From positions 1 to 54,369 of the forward strand of contig JAFGFU010000030.1 of NCBI GenBank assembly GCA_016930915.1: a DNA stretch of 54,369 nucleotides, given 5' to 3'. The DNA is from Campylobacterales bacterium (GTDB lineage Bacteria > Campylobacterota > Campylobacteria > Campylobacterales > Sulfurospirillaceae). Of this stretch, positions 53,940 to 54,369 are shown one piece after another; within the stretch, counting starts at the first letter, position 1, and each line of letters opens with the position of its first letter. Both the position numbers and the translations under genes were made by a program. The notes under the pieces are model-generated. The model did no database searches. It saw nothing but the letters and a program-made list of their open reading frames with translations, and was not told where the DNA came from.

Positions 53940-54369
53940 TTAAAACTTCTGACCAATAGTAAATTCAAATGATGCTTTATCATCACCACTTTTATCCATA
54001 ACAGGTTGTGCAAAAATCAAACCGATAGGTCCAAGCGGTGAAATCCACTCAAGTGCCACACCTGTACCGCCTCGTTTGATATTAAGATCATCCTCTCCGA
54101 TCATACCATAATCAAAGAAGAGCGCTCCTCGCATTTTAAGTCTCTCAACCAATGGGAAACTAAGTTCAATTGAGTTGACAAACATGGTATTGGCACCAAG
54201 TAAAACATCTGTACCTGGAATTTTTGGGGAAAGTGAGTTTGATTCATATCCGCGAACGGTTCGAACACCACCCATGTAAAACTTCTCACCAAAAGAGTAT
54301 TTTTCATCCGCATCATCAATAGCAAGGTATTTAAATTGTGCTTTATAACGGAAAATCAAATCATAATCA
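53940..54369 (-). CDS. bamA: Outer-membrane assembly protein BamA, C-terminal part (cut by window)
   Basis: The frame is open to the window edge and reads DYDLIFRYKAQFKYLAID at its visible start, so this is the C-terminal part of a longer protein whose beginning lies beyond 54369. Features are GEKFYMGGVRTVRGYESNSL (the VRGF/Y strand-loop of Omp85 proteins), SIELSFPLVERLKMRGALFF, GVALEWISPLGPIGLIFAQP and the terminal beta-strand signal ending ...FTIGQKF with C-terminal Phe. BamA inserts beta-barrel proteins into the outer membrane. Confidence 0.93.
   Translation of the reverse strand, partial: DYDLIFRYKAQFKYLAIDDADEKYSFGEKFYMGGVRTVRGYESNSLSPKIPGTDVLLGANTMFVNSIELSFPLVERLKMRGALFFDYGMIGEDDLNIKRGGTGVALEWISPLGPIGLIFAQPVMDKSGDDKASFEFTIGQKF

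Overview
The window reads as chromosome of a sulfur-respiring Campylobacterota (Epsilonproteobacteria), most like Sulfurospirillum. The evidence is an AT-rich genome, two polysulfide/thiosulfate reductase (psrABC-type) operons, a TsdA-type dihaem cytochrome, a CosR/HsrA-type regulator, and the gene order minC-lpxC-tsaB-thrB-ylxR-infB-rbfA-rimP-ribD. The genus is inferred from protein and gene-order recognition, not from a search.

Layout. 1-1055 is a decayed accessory patch: an attC-like hairpin at the left edge, a 28-bp imperfect direct repeat at both ends, an intact antitoxin and a broken toxin. 1056-9859 is mixed housekeeping (YeiH-type exporter with a LysR regulator, ribB under an FMN riboswitch, adenine/adenosine deaminase, xseA-ubiE, ppaC, small unknown proteins). 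10053-12737 holds a solitary HsdR-N-like nuclease and a HemW-like radical SAM gene behind a structured leader. 12727-32164 is the sulfur-respiration region. 32197-35424 has a cold-shock protein, a c-di-GMP protein and a DUF309 protein. 35415-49091 is a long minus-strand run of core genes (TauE, ribD, translation factors, thrB, tsaB, lpxC, minC, M23 peptidase, NrnA, flhB, nadC, nadA). 49091-53878 is a plus-strand run (plsY, folB, cosR with a kinase, ferredoxin, ppx). The window ends inside bamA.

How the genes work together. The sulfur region contains two similar modules. Module 1 (12727-22047, minus) is a FIST-PAS-GGDEF-EAL protein, a psrABC-type reductase, a response regulator, a histidine kinase and a membrane-anchored Cache sensor, closely packed as one probable operon. 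Module 2 (28323-35123) is tsdA divergent from a second Cache sensor, response regulator and kinase, followed by a cold-shock gene and a CHASE4-PAS-GGDEF-EAL protein. A further psrABC operon (22169-26013) lies between them. Helix-phased 11-bp direct repeats, typical of OmpR-family regulator sites, sit upstream of psrA (26060-26080) and between tsdA and its sensor operon (29367-29388). I infer a duplicated three-component sensing system for sulfur compounds, with the sensor domain on a separate polypeptide.

The strongest unexplained signal is a 12-bp palindrome, TTTACATGTAAA. I counted 19 exact copies and 9 more with one mismatch, inside genes in all frames, between genes, in the FMN riboswitch and across a shared pair of stop codons. 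Other notable points are a radical SAM/MnmC-type methyltransferase fusion (26196-27869) and two genes whose best starts are ATA (tsaB) and ATT (second Cache sensor). No tRNA, rRNA or CRISPR array was seen.
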